NCBI RefSeq assembly: GCF_022760755.1
Contig: NZ_JAIVFP010000001.1
Span: forward strand, 1,344,001 to 1,408,000
Direction: 5' to 3'
Source of the DNA: Candidatus Rhodoblastus alkanivorans
Lineage (GTDB): Bacteria; Pseudomonadota; Alphaproteobacteria; Rhizobiales; Beijerinckiaceae
Length of the DNA stretch: 64,000 nucleotides
Both the position numbers and the translations under genes were made by a program. Of this stretch, positions 1 through 9,787 are shown piece after piece. The first letter of the stretch is position 1; each line of letters starts with the position of its first letter. Below the pieces are notes generated by a model that was given only the letters and a program-made list of their open reading frames with translations, did no database searches and had not been told where the DNA came from.

Positions 1-472
1 CGCCGAGGTCGGGATCGTCCCAGGCAAGACCGAAATCGTTCGCCGCCGAATAATAACTGGTCACCTTGTACATTACCTCGGTATCGGGATCGAGCGTCAC
101 GAAACCATGGGCGAAACCGATCGGCACGAGCAATTGCCGCCAGTTTTCGGCCGACAATTCCACCGCGACATGCTGTCCGAAAGTCGGCGATCTTTTCCTG
201 ATATCCACCGCGACGTCGAGGATGCGGCCGCGCGGGACGCGCACCAGCTTGTCCTGGGCGAAGGGCGCCGATTGGAAATGCAGGCCGCGCAAGGTGCCGA
301 CATGGGCGGAAAGGGAATGATTGTCCTGGACGAAATCCAGCGCGATTCCGCCCTCCTCGAAGGCCTTTCGATTGTAGACTTCGGAGAAGAAGCCCCGGTG
401 ATCGCCGAATTTCTTCGGCGTGATGATCTTGACGTCGGGAATGGCGGTCGCCTCGACCGTGATCGCGCTCAT
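1..472 (-). CDS. rmlC: dTDP-4-dehydrorhamnose 3,5-epimerase, partial (C-terminus beyond window)
   Basis: Epimerase of dTDP-L-rhamnose synthesis for surface polysaccharide. Reading the minus strand from the ATG at 472 gives MSAITVEATAIPDVKIITPK and an open frame of about 157 codons to the window edge; the family is about 185 residues, so only the C-terminus is missing. The RGFFSEVYN segment, the QDNHS...GTLRGLHFQ cupin segment with its conserved histidine, and a later PIGFAHGF segment are typical. It lies 26 bp downstream of rmlB on the same strand, as expected for an rml operon. Confident. Confidence 0.93.
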   Translation of the reverse strand, partial: MSAITVEATAIPDVKIITPKKFGDHRGFFSEVYNRKAFEEGGIALDFVQDNHSLSAHVGTLRGLHFQSAPFAQDKLVRVPRGRILDVAVDIRKRSPTFGQHVAVELSAENWRQLLVPIGFAHGFVTLDPDTEVMYKVTSYYSAANDFGLAWDDPDLG

Positions 473-498
473 GAGGGGCTTCCTTTGGAGGGCTTACT

Positions 499-1566
499 TC
501 AACTGGCCAGGGAGCCGAGCCTTTCGCCGCGATAGCGGCCGGAGCGGATGTCGCCCCACCAGGCCTGGTTGTCGAGATACCATTGCACCGTCTTGCGCAG
601 GCCGGTCTCAAAAGTTTCGCGGGGCCGCCAGCCGAGTTCGCGCCCGATCTTGGCGCAGTCGATGGCGTAGCGCAGGTCGTGGCCGGGACGGTCCTGGACG
701 AAGGCGATGAGCTTTCGGCGCGGCCCGACGCTCTTGTCGGGCGCCAGTTCGTCCATCAGGTCGCAAATGGCGTGAACGACGTCGATATTCTTCCGCTCGT
801 TGACGCCGCCGATATTGTAGCTTTCGCCGACGCGGCCATGCTCGACCACGGTAAGCAAGGCTTCAGCATGGTCCTCGACGAAGAGCCAGTCGCGGATGTT
901 CTCGCCCGCGCCATAGACGGGCAGGGGCTTGCCTTCCAGCGCGTTGAGGATCATCAGCGGAATCAGCTTTTCGGGGAAGTGATAGGGCCCGTAATTGTTC
1001 GAGCAATTGGTCGCGACCGTCGGCAGGCCATAGGTATGGGTCCAGGCGCGCACCAGATGGTCGGAGCCGGCCTTGGAGGCCGAATAGGGCGAATTCGGCG
1101 CGTAGGGCGTGTCTTCGTGGAACAGGCCGTCGTCGCCAAGCGTGCCGAAAACCTCATCGGTCGAAATGTGATGGAAACGGAAATTCTTCGCGGCGTCGCC
1201 CTTGAGGCCGCGCCAGTAATGCAGCGCTTCCTGCAGCATGACATAGGTCCCGACCAGATTGGTCTGGATGAATTCGCCCGGGCCGTCGATCGAGCGATCG
1301 ACATGGCTTTCGGCGGCGAGATGCATCACCCAGTCGGGCTGGAAGGAGTCGAAGGCCGCGCGCACCGCCTTGGCGTCGCAAATGTCGCCGCGCGTGAAAT
1401 GGTAGCGCGGGTCGCCGGCGACGGGCGCGAGCGAGGCGAGATTGCCGGCGTAAGTGAGCTTGTCGAACACGAGCAGCGCATGGGGCGTCTGCTGGATGAT
1501 GCGCCGCGCCACCGCCGAACCGATGAAACCCGCGCCGCCAGTGACCAATATACGCTTTGAAGTCAC
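499..1566 (-). CDS. rmlB: dTDP-glucose 4,6-dehydratase
   Basis: Second enzyme of dTDP-rhamnose synthesis: converts dTDP-glucose to dTDP-4-keto-6-deoxyglucose with bound NAD. The 355-residue product is full length for the family. An N-terminal Rossmann motif [13 protein letters not shown] is visible, followed by the substrate-site STDEVFG (Thr-Asp-Glu) and the catalytic [10 protein letters not shown] (Tyr-x3-Lys). It precedes rmlC by 26 bp, so both are probably cotranscribed leftward out of the window; rmlD and rmlA would be expected beyond the left edge. Confidence 0.95.
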   Translation of the reverse strand: MTSKRILVTGGAGFIGSAVARRIIQQTPHALLVFDKLTYAGNLASLAPVAGDPRYHFTRGDICDAKAVRAAFDSFQPDWVMHLAAESHVDRSIDGPGEFIQTNLVGTYVMLQEALHYWRGLKGDAAKNFRFHHISTDEVFGTLGDDGLFHEDTPYAPNSPYSASKAGSDHLVRAWTHTYGLPTVATNCSNNYGPYHFPEKLIPLMILNALEGKPLPVYGAGENIRDWLFVEDHAEALLTVVEHGRVGESYNIGGVNERKNIDVVHAICDLMDELAPDKSVGPRRKLIAFVQDRPGHDLRYAIDCAKIGRELGWRPRETFETGLRKTVQWYLDNQAWWGDIRSGRYRGERLGSLAS

Positions 1567-1644
1567 GAAAACGCCTCTCGATGAACCGCGACAGTCCTAT
1601 AATTTTGCGTCGCGGGAGGAAAGTGGAAATTCGTTCCGGCCGGT

Positions 1645-2289
1645 TCAGGCGTCGGGCCGGAAGGGCGCGCGGCCGCTGGTGAGCGCGTCGTCGAGCAGGT
1701 CCAGGCGGTCCTGGCCCCAGAACAGTTCGCCATCGAGCACATAGGATGGCGAACCGTACACGCCGTCTTCCAGGGCGAGCGCCAGATTGCGCTGGTAGCA
1801 TGTTTCCGCCGCCCCGCTTTCTCCCCGCTGCAGCCAGATCGGCTCATAACCGGATTCTTCGAGAATCTGCGCCAGGGTTCCGGCGTCGGCGAGGTCGCGC
1901 TGGCGCTCGAACACGCCGGCGAAAGCGGCGGCCATGAATTTTGCAGGATCGACTCCGGCAAGCGTCATGGCGCAGACGATGCGGTCGCCGGGGGCGGGGT
2001 CGAATGGCCAGAACTGCGGATGGAGATGGAAATTCAGGCCGCGCTTTTCGCGCCAGCGCTGCAATTCCACGATCCGGTAATTCTGCCGCATCGGGTGCCG
2101 CTTGGCGAGCGGCAGGCCGCCCGATTCGGGAAAGACCTGGGACAGCGCGACCGGCCGATAGTCGAGGCGCAGATCATGTTTGGCGGCCAGTCCCTGCAAT
2201 TCGGCATGGCCGATATAGGCCCACGGACTGAGCAGCGAAAAATAGACGGCAAGGTGGCGGGCCACGGCGTTCTCGCGAAAGGTCGGCAA
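1645..2289 (-). CDS. DsbA-fold 2-hydroxychromene-2-carboxylate isomerase family protein
   Basis: A 214-residue protein of the HCCA isomerase / kappa-class GST family (thioredoxin fold with helical insertion). The N-terminal YFSLLSPWAYIG stretch is the family signature: the serine takes the place of the DsbA CxxC and binds glutathione. The C-terminal YGSPSYVLDGELFWGQDRLD is the usual cis-proline region (GxPxF/Y). These enzymes isomerise a naphthalene-pathway intermediate, but many homologues sit far from such pathways and their substrate is unknown. A GTG about 24 bp downstream would give the usual shorter N-terminus. It is 78 bp upstream of rmlB on the same strand. Confidence 0.8.
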   Translation of the reverse strand: MPTFRENAVARHLAVYFSLLSPWAYIGHAELQGLAAKHDLRLDYRPVALSQVFPESGGLPLAKRHPMRQNYRIVELQRWREKRGLNFHLHPQFWPFDPAPGDRIVCAMTLAGVDPAKFMAAAFAGVFERQRDLADAGTLAQILEESGYEPIWLQRGESGAAETCYQRNLALALEDGVYGSPSYVLDGELFWGQDRLDLLDDALTSGRAPFRPDA

Positions 2290-2738
2290 TTGGCGCTCGG
2301 CGCATGCCCCTTGCTAACACAATCACGACGACAAGGCGCGCGCCTTTTGCCTTTCCGCGCGAGGAGCGAAATTAACCAATAAGATGGGAAGATTGGGGGC
2401 CGCGCCGCTGTGTCTGCGGCGGGGCGACAGGTCGGCGGTTATCCGGACCGGCTCCTGAGGGGCAGATCACGTCCGTCAAGGTGGTGGAAATTAGGGGCGG
2501 TCATGGCGCCTCTTCAGGCGGCGATTTTTGGCGGCGCGGCGGCCTCGTCCGCATGGCGGACATCTTGCCTGGCGCTCGCCTGACAGGCTCCCCCCCAATA
2601 GTGAAGCTCCTGCGAGCGCGAGCCGGGCGTGGCGCGTCAATATTCGATTAAGTTTCGCCATGATTCGGTCGCGTTTTGCCAAGGCGCCAGCCGCGCGGCC
2701 ACAACTCTGGCGAGCAGTCGCCAAAGGTCGCGGCGGGA
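2290..2738. other. Intergenic region without a supported gene
   Basis: About 450 bp between the isomerase start and the MerR stop. Short open frames here look like chance high-GC ORFs. A GC-rich inverted stretch near 2400-2450 could fold, but I could not match it to a known RNA family. Confidence 0.4.
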
Positions 2739-3158
2739 TCAGCCTGCCATGCCGACGAGGCGGCGATGCGTCGCCCGCAATTCGTCGATCGCCTGATCGA
2801 GATCGGCGCGGCGCTCCTCAAGATGGCGAAGCTGGGAAAGCACCATTTTTTCGTCCAGGGCGAAATCGTTGACCGGTTTGGCGGCGCTGCCGTCGGAATC
2901 CAGCAGATCGGCGATTTCGGTAAGCGTGAAGCCGAGATGCTTGCCTTTGAGAATGAGCTGAAGCCGCGCTTTCTGGGTCGAATCGTAGAAGCGCGCGCCG
3001 CCGCGGCGGACCGGCTTGAGGAGTCCGCGCTGCTCGTAAAAGCGGAGGGCCCGGAGGGTGACGCCATAGATGCGCGCGATTTCGCCGATCGTCAGCATTT
3101 CGGCGAGCGACAGATCCGGTTGGGAGGCGGGATCGATGCGTTGGGCGGAGGCTTTCAT
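2739..3158 (-). CDS. MerR-family transcriptional regulator
   Basis: A 139-residue regulator. The winged-helix DNA-binding region is clear around residues 20-50: LTIGEIARIYGVTLRALRFY followed by EQRGLLKPVR. The rest is an extended dimerisation helix (LRHLEERRADLDQAIDELRA). No cysteine cluster for metal sensing is visible, so it belongs to the broad HTH_1 MerR class that senses something other than mercury-like metals. I chose the internal Met at 3158 because the upstream extension has no family similarity. It is divergent from the PodJ-like gene; its target cannot be inferred. Confidence 0.82.
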   Translation of the reverse strand: MKASAQRIDPASQPDLSLAEMLTIGEIARIYGVTLRALRFYEQRGLLKPVRRGGARFYDSTQKARLQLILKGKHLGFTLTEIADLLDSDGSAAKPVNDFALDEKMVLSQLRHLEERRADLDQAIDELRATHRRLVGMAG

Positions 3159-3285
3159 TTTACGAAGGTCCCGAAAAGCAAGAGAGAATCGAAACGCGAC
3201 ACGCGTAAGGGTTGTAACCTGGGTAAGCACAACTTGCAATCGGATTTATGCAACTTTGACGTGTGTGTTTCAAAATCGTCCAGAG

Positions 3286-3320
3286 TTAACGGGTTGTTTA
3301 CCGTAAAACCGGAAAGTTAA
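3286..3320 (+). promoter_or_regulatory. Possible CtrA-type boxes upstream of the PodJ-like gene
   Basis: TTAA at 3286-3289 and TTTA at 3297-3300 are spaced by 7 nt (consensus TTAA-N7-TTAA, one mismatch), and another TTAAC lies at 3317. They sit about 100 bp upstream of a polarity gene of the kind controlled by CtrA in Caulobacter. This is a motif match only. Confidence 0.3.
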
Positions 3321-3418
3321 CGCGAGGCCGCAGCGCTTCGCTGAACGCCTGAGGCTCCGCGGCCCCGGCCGTTCGCAAGGCGAGGGCTTTGAGTGCGCTG
3401 ACGAGGCAGGATCGAAAA

Positions 3419-6400
3419 ATGAGCAAAGCGGCTCCCTGGAGCATCAAGGGCGTGGATTTCGACGTGCGCGACGCCGCCAAGGAAGCCGCGCGGCGGGACG
3501 GGGTTTCGCTCGGGGAATGGATGAACAGGGCGATTGCCGACCGCGCCGCCGAGATTGGCGCCGACGCGCAGGCGTTTGACGCCGACGAGCGGCTCGAGGC
3601 TGTCGCCGCCCAGCTCGCGCGGCTGAGCCGCGAAGCCCGCGAGGACGCGACGCCGCAGCGTCGCCGGGGCGAGGCCGGACGACAAGAAAGCCGGCAAGAG
3701 CATCGCCTGGAACCAAGTCAAGCGGCGCGTCAGGAAACCCGCGCCCCGTCTAGCCGGGGTGGCGAGGGCGCCGCGCCCGAGGCGGACGACGCGGACGGGA
3801 TGGAAGAGACCGCTCGCAATCGGGCGCCGCGACGCCGCGCCGCGCCCGAGCGGCGGGCCGGGCGCGTCCCGTCCGGTGAGGCTTTCCGGCCCCGGGAGGC
3901 GGATGAAATCCGCCCGGGACGGCTGGGCCGCGAAAGCGCCGACGCCGAGGCGCTGCTCGAACAGGCGGTTGCCGCCTTCGAGGAGCAGGCGGGCAGGGTC
4001 GAATCGCGCGCCGCGCGGGCGATTGCCAATGTCGCCCAAATGATCGAGGCTTCCGAGGACGAGCGCGCCGGCGCCCTGGCGCAGGTCGACGCGCGTCTCG
4101 CCGAGATCGAACATTGGCTCAATCGCGGCGACAAGGAAGCGATCAAACCTTTGCGGGGCATGATCGCCTCGGTGCACGACCGCCTCGGCGAAATAGAAAC
4201 GCGGCTGGCGCGCAAGGAGCGCCCTGCCGATGACAAACCCCTGCGCGGCGCGCTGGAGCGGCTGGAGTCGCGAATCGAGGCGATGTCCCGCCAGTCGGAA
4301 GAGAGCGCCGACGATTCCCATTTGCGCCGGCTCGACGGGCGCCTCGGCGCGATTCTCATGCGACTCGACAAGGTCGAGGCGGCCCCTCCCGGCGCGGGGC
4401 GCGACGAGCAATTCACCCGCCTCGAAAAGAGGTTCGACACCCTGATGGCGCGGCTTGACCGCCCGGCGCCGGCTCCCGCCGCGCCGCAAGCGGCCGGGTC
4501 CGCGCTCAAGGGCGGGGTCGCCGGGGCGATCGGCGAAATCGCCGCCCGCCAGCGCGATCTCGAATCGGGCGCGCGGACGACGCGTCCTCCCGCGCCCCAG
4601 CTCGCGACGCTGCTTGACGAGCGCTTCGAGGCTCTGGCGCGCAAATTCGACACCGCCGCCAAAGGTGCGACGCCGTCGCCGGACAAGAACCAAATCGATC
4701 GCCTCCAGAACGGCATCAGCGTCCTCTCCGACCGGATCGAGACGATGCGCCAGGAGTTCGCCGCCTCCGGCGCCCATTCCCGCGCCGAACTGGAGCAATT
4801 CGCCCGCGAATTGTCCCGTCGCGTCGACGTCGCTCTGGCTGCGCCGCAGGCGGCCGGCCTGAACGGTCTGGAGGAACTGCGCCGCGATATTGCGGCCCTG
4901 AGCCGGGACGTCGCCGAAGCGCCGCCGCGCGCCGCGGCAGCGGGGCTTGAAAAGGCGATGCGCGACCTGGCGGATCGGGTGGACGCCTCGCGCGACGCGA
5001 TGATCCAAGCGGCGGAGGCCCGGCGCGACCCCGCGCCCTCCGCCCAGATCGAGGCTTTGACCGCGCAGGTTGCGGCGCTCGGCCGTCAACTTTCGGACGC
5101 CGCGCCGCGCGCCGCCGCAGCCGCGGTGCAGGAGGCGGCGCGCGAATGGACCGCGCGGCTCGAAGAAGCGCGCGACGCCATGGTCCGCGCCGTCGAGACG
5201 CGCGGCGAGCCGGCGCCCTCCGCCCAGATCGAGGCCTTGACCGCGCAGGTCATGGCGATGGGACGCGATCTCGCGGCGGGCGCGCCGCGCGCCGCCGCCG
5301 CCGCGATCGAACAAGCGACGCGCGAACTGGCCGCGCGGGTGGATGAGGCGCGCGACGCGATGATACGCGCCGCCGCGATCCGCCCCGAGCCGACCTCCTC
5401 CGCCGAAATCGACGCCCTGGGCGAACAGGTCTCGGCGATGAGCCGGGCGCTCGCCGATCTCGCGCCGCGCAGCCAGGTGGCTTCGCTCGAAAATGCGGTG
5501 CGGGCGCTCACCGGACGCATCGAACGCTCGCGCGAAGAAGGCATCCGCGAGGCGGTGCTGGCGCCGATCGAATCGCTCGCCGCCGACGTGCGGCGGGCGC
5601 TGACCGAAGCCGGCGCCTCGGCCAATTTCGACGGCGTCTCCCGCCAGTTGCGCGAGGTCGAGGACAAGATCGAAAATTTGCGCCACGACGGCGGCGCCGA
5701 CCGCGCCGATTTTCTCCAGGTCTATGACCAGTCGGAGCAGATCCGCGCGATGCTTGCGGAGGCGATCGACAAGATCGCGCCGATCGAGCGGCTGGAGAAT
5801 CAGGTCGGCGCGCTGGGCGTGCGGCTGGAAGAAGTCGCGCGCCAGACCCGGGAGGCCGGCGCCGCTCAGGTTGCGCTGCCCTGGGGTGAAATCGAGTCGC
5901 GCCTGAACGATCTCGCCATGCGCATCGACCGCGCCGGTTTCGATCGCGCGCAGCCGCAAACGCCGGTTGACGACGCGCGCTTCGACGATCTGGCCCGTCG
6001 CCTCGATTTCCTGCAGGAAACCCTGGCGGCGCGGCTCGACGACGCCCAAAACGCGCCGCTCGACCAGGCGCCGGCGCAATCGCTGGAGCCTTTGTTGCGC
6101 TCGCTGTCCGAAAAGCTGAGCGCCGAGCCCGCGCCGCAAATTGGCCCCGGCGCGATGGAGGCCCTCGAATGCCGGATCGCCGAAATTTCGCATCGGCTGG
6201 AGCAGGGCGATTCCGAAGCGGAGCGCCGTCTCCATCGCGCGATCGAGGAATTGTCCGACCGCCTGGACTCGCTGCGCGACCCCGAGCGTGAGGATCGCAA
6301 CGCCCGCGAGATCACCGACCTGCGCGAAAAGACCGAAGCGTCGGATCGGCGCGCCCAGCAGACGCTTTCCGCGGTCCATGAGACGCTCGAAAAGGTGGTC

Positions 6401-7915
6401 GATCGCCTCGCCATGCTCGAGGAGGACGTGATCGACGCCCGCGGCGCCGCCGAGGCTGCCGCGCGCGCGCCGGCCGCCGCGGACGTCGAAAGGGTCGCCG
6501 TCGATCCCGACGACTTCCTGATGGAGCCGGGCGCGGGCCGTCCGGGCGAGGCCAAGGCCGGGCGGGCCGCGCAGCTCCCGCGCGCGGCGGAAATGGACGA
6601 CCACGAGCCCGACCTCGGCCTCGATGAGCCAAGGTCGGCAAACAGGCCGGATGCGAAGTCGGGGCAATCGAGCTATATCGACATCGCCCGCCGCGCGCTC
6701 GCCGCGCGCGTGGCCGCCGAATCGGCTGAAAACCAGGAAAAGGACACGAGAAGGCGTCTCGCCGCCGCCACGCCGCCGAAGGCCTCCACCATGCCGCCGA
6801 AGGCCGCCGCAACAGCGCCGAAGGCCGCCGCCAGAGCTCGTTTCGTTCGCCCGCTCGCGGCGGGCGAGAAAGCCGCGAGCCGCCGCCTGCCGGCGGTGCT
6901 GCTCACCGCGGTTTCCGTGCTTTCGCTCGGCGCCTATGAGGCTTATCGCCTGTTCGACACGCCCGCGCCGCCCATGCAGGCGGTCTCGGCGGCTGGCGCC
7001 GAAAAGACGCATGACGCCGGTCGCGCGCCGGCGCCGGTCCCTCCGGCCGAAAAAACGGGCGAAGCCGCGCCCGCCGCACCGGCGTCTCCGGCGGCCCCGG
7101 CGGCCTCGCCAACGGCGCCGCTCAATAGCGCTCCGGTTCTGCCTGGCAATGTCGTCGCGCCGAAATCCGAAAACGGCGCGAGCCTCCCCGATCCGCTCGC
7201 GACCGGCTCCATCGGCTCGGGCCCCAATACGATCGCCGCCGTCGAGGCCGGCGCGCGGGCTCTCGCCCAGAAAGAGCGCGCCGAGAAGGGCGACGCGGCC
7301 GCGCAATATGATTTCGCGATCCGCCTCGCCGAAGGCCGCGGCGTTCAACAGGATCAGGCCGCCGCCGTCGGCTGGTTCGAGAAGGCGGCGGCAAAAGGCC
7401 TGCCGCAGGCGCAATATCGCCTGGGCGCCATTTACGAGAAAGGCATAGCCGCGGCCCGCGACCCGAAAAAGGCCGCCTTCTATTACGAAAAGGCCGCGAA
7501 CCAGGGCCATGTTCGCGCCATGCACAATCTTGGCGTCGTGCTCGCCGAGGGAGTGGACGGCAAGCCCGATTACGCCGCCGCGGCGCAATGGTTCCGCCGC
7601 GCCGCCGAATATGGCGTGCGCGACAGTCAGTTCAACCTCGCCATTCTTTATGCGCGCGGCATGGGCGTGCCGCAGGATCTCGGCCAGAGCTACGTATGGT
7701 TCGCCATCGCGGCCATGCAGGGCGACCAGGGCGCGGCCAAAAAGCGCGACGAGCTCGGCGAGCGGCTGAACGCCGCCGCGCTGCAACAGGCCAAGAAGCA
7801 GGTCGCCTCCTTCCATGCCAAGACGCCGTCGGCCGCGGTGAACAACCCGCCCGCCGCCGCGCCGGACGCGTCGGCTTCGGCGTCCCGCAAATCCTCGGCG
7901 GTGCGCCGGATCTGA
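3419..7915 (+). CDS. PodJ-like polar organising protein: coiled coil, transmembrane segment, Sel1 repeats
   Basis: A 1,498-residue protein. The N-terminal 60 residues (APWSIKGVDFDVRDAAKEAA) match the start of alphaproteobacterial PodJ/SEL1-type localisation factors. A long Ala/Arg/Glu-rich coiled coil occupies roughly residues 150-1050 and contains an internal 60-residue tandem repeat. One hydrophobic span near residues 1157-1178 (LPAVLLTAVSVLSLGAY) is the membrane anchor, then a Pro/Ala-rich linker, then about four Sel1 repeats (AAAVGWFEKAAAKGLPQAQY, KKAAFYYEKAANQGHVRAMH and two more) in the presumed periplasm. The start at 3419 has a GAGGCAGG ribosome site; a start 30 bp upstream is weaker. 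Expected role is marking a cell pole in an asymmetrically dividing alphaproteobacterium. Confidence 0.82.
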   Translation: MSKAAPWSIKGVDFDVRDAAKEAARRDGVSLGEWMNRAIADRAAEIGADAQAFDADERLEAVAAQLARLSREAREDATPQRRRGEAGRQESRQEHRLEPSQAARQETRAPSSRGGEGAAPEADDADGMEETARNRAPRRRAAPERRAGRVPSGEAFRPREADEIRPGRLGRESADAEALLEQAVAAFEEQAGRVESRAARAIANVAQMIEASEDERAGALAQVDARLAEIEHWLNRGDKEAIKPLRGMIASVHDRLGEIETRLARKERPADDKPLRGALERLESRIEAMSRQSEESADDSHLRRLDGRLGAILMRLDKVEAAPPGAGRDEQFTRLEKRFDTLMARLDRPAPAPAAPQAAGSALKGGVAGAIGEIAARQRDLESGARTTRPPAPQLATLLDERFEALARKFDTAAKGATPSPDKNQIDRLQNGISVLSDRIETMRQEFAASGAHSRAELEQFARELSRRVDVALAAPQAAGLNGLEELRRDIAALSRDVAEAPPRAAAAGLEKAMRDLADRVDASRDAMIQAAEARRDPAPSAQIEALTAQVAALGRQLSDAAPRAAAAAVQEAAREWTARLEEARDAMVRAVETRGEPAPSAQIEALTAQVMAMGRDLAAGAPRAAAAAIEQATRELAARVDEARDAMIRAAAIRPEPTSSAEIDALGEQVSAMSRALADLAPRSQVASLENAVRALTGRIERSREEGIREAVLAPIESLAADVRRALTEAGASANFDGVSRQLREVEDKIENLRHDGGADRADFLQVYDQSEQIRAMLAEAIDKIAPIERLENQVGALGVRLEEVARQTREAGAAQVALPWGEIESRLNDLAMRIDRAGFDRAQPQTPVDDARFDDLARRLDFLQETLAARLDDAQNAPLDQAPAQSLEPLLRSLSEKLSAEPAPQIGPGAMEALECRIAEISHRLEQGDSEAERRLHRAIEELSDRLDSLRDPEREDRNAREITDLREKTEASDRRAQQTLSAVHETLEKVVDRLAMLEEDVIDARGAAEAAARAPAAADVERVAVDPDDFLMEPGAGRPGEAKAGRAAQLPRAAEMDDHEPDLGLDEPRSANRPDAKSGQSSYIDIARRALAARVAAESAENQEKDTRRRLAAATPPKASTMPPKAAATAPKAAARARFVRPLAAGEKAASRRLPAVLLTAVSVLSLGAYEAYRLFDTPAPPMQAVSAAGAEKTHDAGRAPAPVPPAEKTGEAAPAAPASPAAPAASPTAPLNSAPVLPGNVVAPKSENGASLPDPLATGSIGSGPNTIAAVEAGARALAQKERAEKGDAAAQYDFAIRLAEGRGVQQDQAAAVGWFEKAAAKGLPQAQYRLGAIYEKGIAAARDPKKAAFYYEKAANQGHVRAMHNLGVVLAEGVDGKPDYAAAAQWFRRAAEYGVRDSQFNLAILYARGMGVPQDLGQSYVWFAIAAMQGDQGAAKKRDELGERLNAAALQQAKKQVASFHAKTPSAAVNNPPAAAPDASASASRKSSAVRRI
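4919..5460 (+). repeat. Three tandem 180-bp units inside the PodJ-like gene
   Basis: The segment GCGCCGCGCGCCGC recurs at almost exactly 180-bp steps (about 4920, 5100, 5280, with a decayed fourth start at 5460). Each unit encodes 60 residues built as APRAAAAxxExAxRxxxxR, xxxRDAMIxAxxxR and SAQIEALTAQV. Units differ by many substitutions, so the duplication is old. Confidence 0.75.
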
Positions 7916-7940
7916 TTCGTGACGGCATGCCGTCACGAAT
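7915..7940 (+). terminator. 26-bp perfect palindrome at the PodJ-like stop codon
   Basis: The arms ATTCGTGACGGCA and TGCCGTCACGAAT are exact reverse complements with no loop, and the last base of the stop codon begins the palindrome. It can form a strong hairpin or cruciform; only a short T-rich tail (TTCCTTGTTTG) follows. Confidence 0.65.
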
Positions 7941-7964
7941 TCCTTGTTTGAGCGATGAGGCTTT

Positions 7965-7989
7965 CCGAAAGGCGGTTTCCGCCTTTCGG
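7965..7989. terminator. Bidirectional terminator hairpin between podJ-like and murA
   Basis: An 11-bp perfect stem CCGAAAGGCGG / CCGCCTTTCGG closes a TTT loop. It lies between two convergent genes and probably ends both transcripts. Confidence 0.7.
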
Positions 7990-8011
7990 GATCATGCGCT
8001 CGCGGCGGGCG

Positions 8012-9307
8012 TCAGCCGCCCGAGGAAATGCGGGTGATGTCGGCGCCGCAGCGGCTCAATTTGCGCTCCAGCGCCTCAAAGCCGCGGTCGAGATGATAGA
8101 CGCGCTGGATCATGCTCTCGCCCTCGGCGGCCAGGGCCGCGATGACCAGCGAGACCGAGGCGCGCAGATCGGTCGCCATCACCGGCGCCCCCTTCAGCGC
8201 CGGCACGCCCTCGACGATCGCCGTATCGCCTTCGAGCCGGATATGCGCGCCCAGGCGCGCCAGTTCCTGCACATGCATGAATCGGTTTTCGAAAATCGTT
8301 TCGGTGATGCGCGAGACGCCGCTGGCGTGGGTCATCAGAGCCATGAACTGCGCCTGAAGGTCGGTCGGGAAGCCCGGGAATGGCGCGGTCGCGATATCGA
8401 CCGCCTGCAACCCATTGCCGTTGCGCGAAACGCGCAAACCCTGGGGCGTGTCCTCGACATGGGCGCCCGCCTCGATCAGGGCGTCGAGCGCGGCCTGGAG
8501 ATGCTCGGCGCGGGCGCCCTCGAGCAAGACGTCGCCGCCGGTCATGGCGGTCGCCATGGCGTAAGTGCCGGCCTCGATGCGGTCCGGCAGCACGCGATGC
8601 TTGGCGCCGCCGAGCCGGGCCACGCCTTCCACCTCGATGACCGGGGAGCCGGCGCCCTTGACCTTGGCGCCCATTTTCACCAGCAGGTCGGCGAGATCGC
8701 CAACTTCCGGCTCGCGCGCCGCGTTATGGATGACCGTCGTTCCCCGGGCGAGGGAAGCGGCCATCAGGGCGATATGGGTGCCGCCGACCGTGACCTTCGG
8801 AAAGACGATTTCGGCGCCGCGCAGGCCGCCGGGCGCCCTGGCGACGACATAGCCGGCGTCGATGTCGATTTCGGCGCCAAGGCGCTCCATCGCCATCAGC
8901 AGGAGATCGACCGGGCGGGTGCCGATGGCGCAGCCGCCGGGGAGCGACACCCGCGCCTGGCCGCAGCGCGCAAGCAACGGCGCCAGCACCCAGAAACTCG
9001 CGCGCATGCGCGACACCAGCTCGTAGGGCGCGGTGGTGTCCACGATCTCGCGCGCCGTCATATGGACCGTCTGGCCGGAGTCCGGGTCCTCGCCGTGTCG
9101 GCGGCCGTCGATGGAATAATCGACGCCATGGTTCGACAGGATGCGGACGAGCAGGCTCACGTCGGCCAGGCGCGGCAGATTTTCGAGCGTGACCGTGCGA
9201 TCCGTCAGCAGCGAGGCGATCATCAGCGGCAGCGCCGCATTCTTGGCCCCGGAAATCGGAATGACGCCATTCAGCGGATTGCCGCCGACGATTCTGATGC
9301 GATCCAT
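8012..9307 (-). CDS. murA: UDP-N-acetylglucosamine 1-carboxyvinyltransferase
   Basis: First committed step of peptidoglycan synthesis: transfers enolpyruvate from PEP to UDP-GlcNAc in the cytoplasm. The 431-residue length is normal. The start [20 protein letters not shown] includes the substrate-binding [10 protein letters not shown], and the flexible catalytic loop [14 protein letters not shown] contains the cysteine that forms the PEP adduct and is the fosfomycin target. It is convergent with the PodJ-like gene, and a small basic protein gene lies just upstream on the same strand, an arrangement I recall from other Rhizobiales. Confidence 0.97.
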   Translation of the reverse strand: MDRIRIVGGNPLNGVIPISGAKNAALPLMIASLLTDRTVTLENLPRLADVSLLVRILSNHGVDYSIDGRRHGEDPDSGQTVHMTAREIVDTTAPYELVSRMRASFWVLAPLLARCGQARVSLPGGCAIGTRPVDLLLMAMERLGAEIDIDAGYVVARAPGGLRGAEIVFPKVTVGGTHIALMAASLARGTTVIHNAAREPEVGDLADLLVKMGAKVKGAGSPVIEVEGVARLGGAKHRVLPDRIEAGTYAMATAMTGGDVLLEGARAEHLQAALDALIEAGAHVEDTPQGLRVSRNGNGLQAVDIATAPFPGFPTDLQAQFMALMTHASGVSRITETIFENRFMHVQELARLGAHIRLEGDTAIVEGVPALKGAPVMATDLRASVSLVIAALAAEGESMIQRVYHLDRGFEALERKLSRCGADITRISSGG

Positions 9308-9351
9308 TGCTCCTCGCTGTGGCGCGGCGAAAGCCGGCTTTGGTCCCTGGT

Positions 9352-9555
9352 CTATGAGTCGCGCGACCCGGCGTCATCATTGGCGCCGGTCCTGCGCTGG
9401 CGGGTCTGCTCCTTGCGCCGCCGCAGATTCGCGCGCAAGGCCTCGGCAAGCCGCTGCTTTTCCGCGAGCTTGGCCGAGGAAGGCGCGGGAGGAGCCTCTT
9501 GCGGCGCGCTCCCGGACCCAGCCTTGTCTTCCCGTTCCGTGGACTTGTCCTGCAT
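9352..9555 (-). CDS. Small basic hypothetical protein next to murA
   Basis: 67 residues, strongly charged and low complexity. The C-terminal half ([20 protein letters not shown]) is a basic helix resembling short conserved proteins found beside murA in Rhizobiales. No catalytic motif, signal peptide or membrane segment is visible. The gene ends 44 bp before murA and may be cotranscribed with it. Function unknown. Confidence 0.55.
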   Translation of the reverse strand: MQDKSTEREDKAGSGSAPQEAPPAPSSAKLAEKQRLAEALRANLRRRKEQTRQRRTGANDDAGSRDS

Positions 9556-9671
9556 GTCGGGCGGTTCTAAGCGCGAACGGCGCGGCGAACAAGCCTTCTC
9601 GACGGATTTGCGACAAAATGCGCTCCCGGCCGCAATCTGGCGCTTGCCATGGCGGTTGGGCTATGGCAGAA

Positions 9672-9693
9672 ACCGCCCGCTTGGTCGGGCGGT
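9672..9693. terminator. GC-rich hairpin upstream of tRNA-Thr
   Basis: ACCGCCCG and CGGGCGGT form an 8-bp perfect stem with a CTTGGT loop. It lies 20 bp before the tRNA, where it could insulate the tRNA promoter region from neighbouring transcription. There is no T-tract. Confidence 0.4.
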
Positions 9694-9712
9694 CGCGCCG
9701 GCATGCAAATCA

Positions 9713-9787
<75 letters not shown>

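Noticed and set aside
2380-2480. Possible small RNA (SRP-like GC-rich fold) between the isomerase and MerR genes
   Set aside because: The core GTCAGGTCCGGAAGGAAGCAG signature of SRP RNA is absent; only generic GC pairing is seen.
3317-7936. 1,539-codon open frame on the minus strand opposite the PodJ-like gene
   Set aside because: It is an antisense shadow of a high-GC coiled-coil gene; its composition is Arg/Gly/Ala-rich without domains, while the plus-strand product has a clear fold order.
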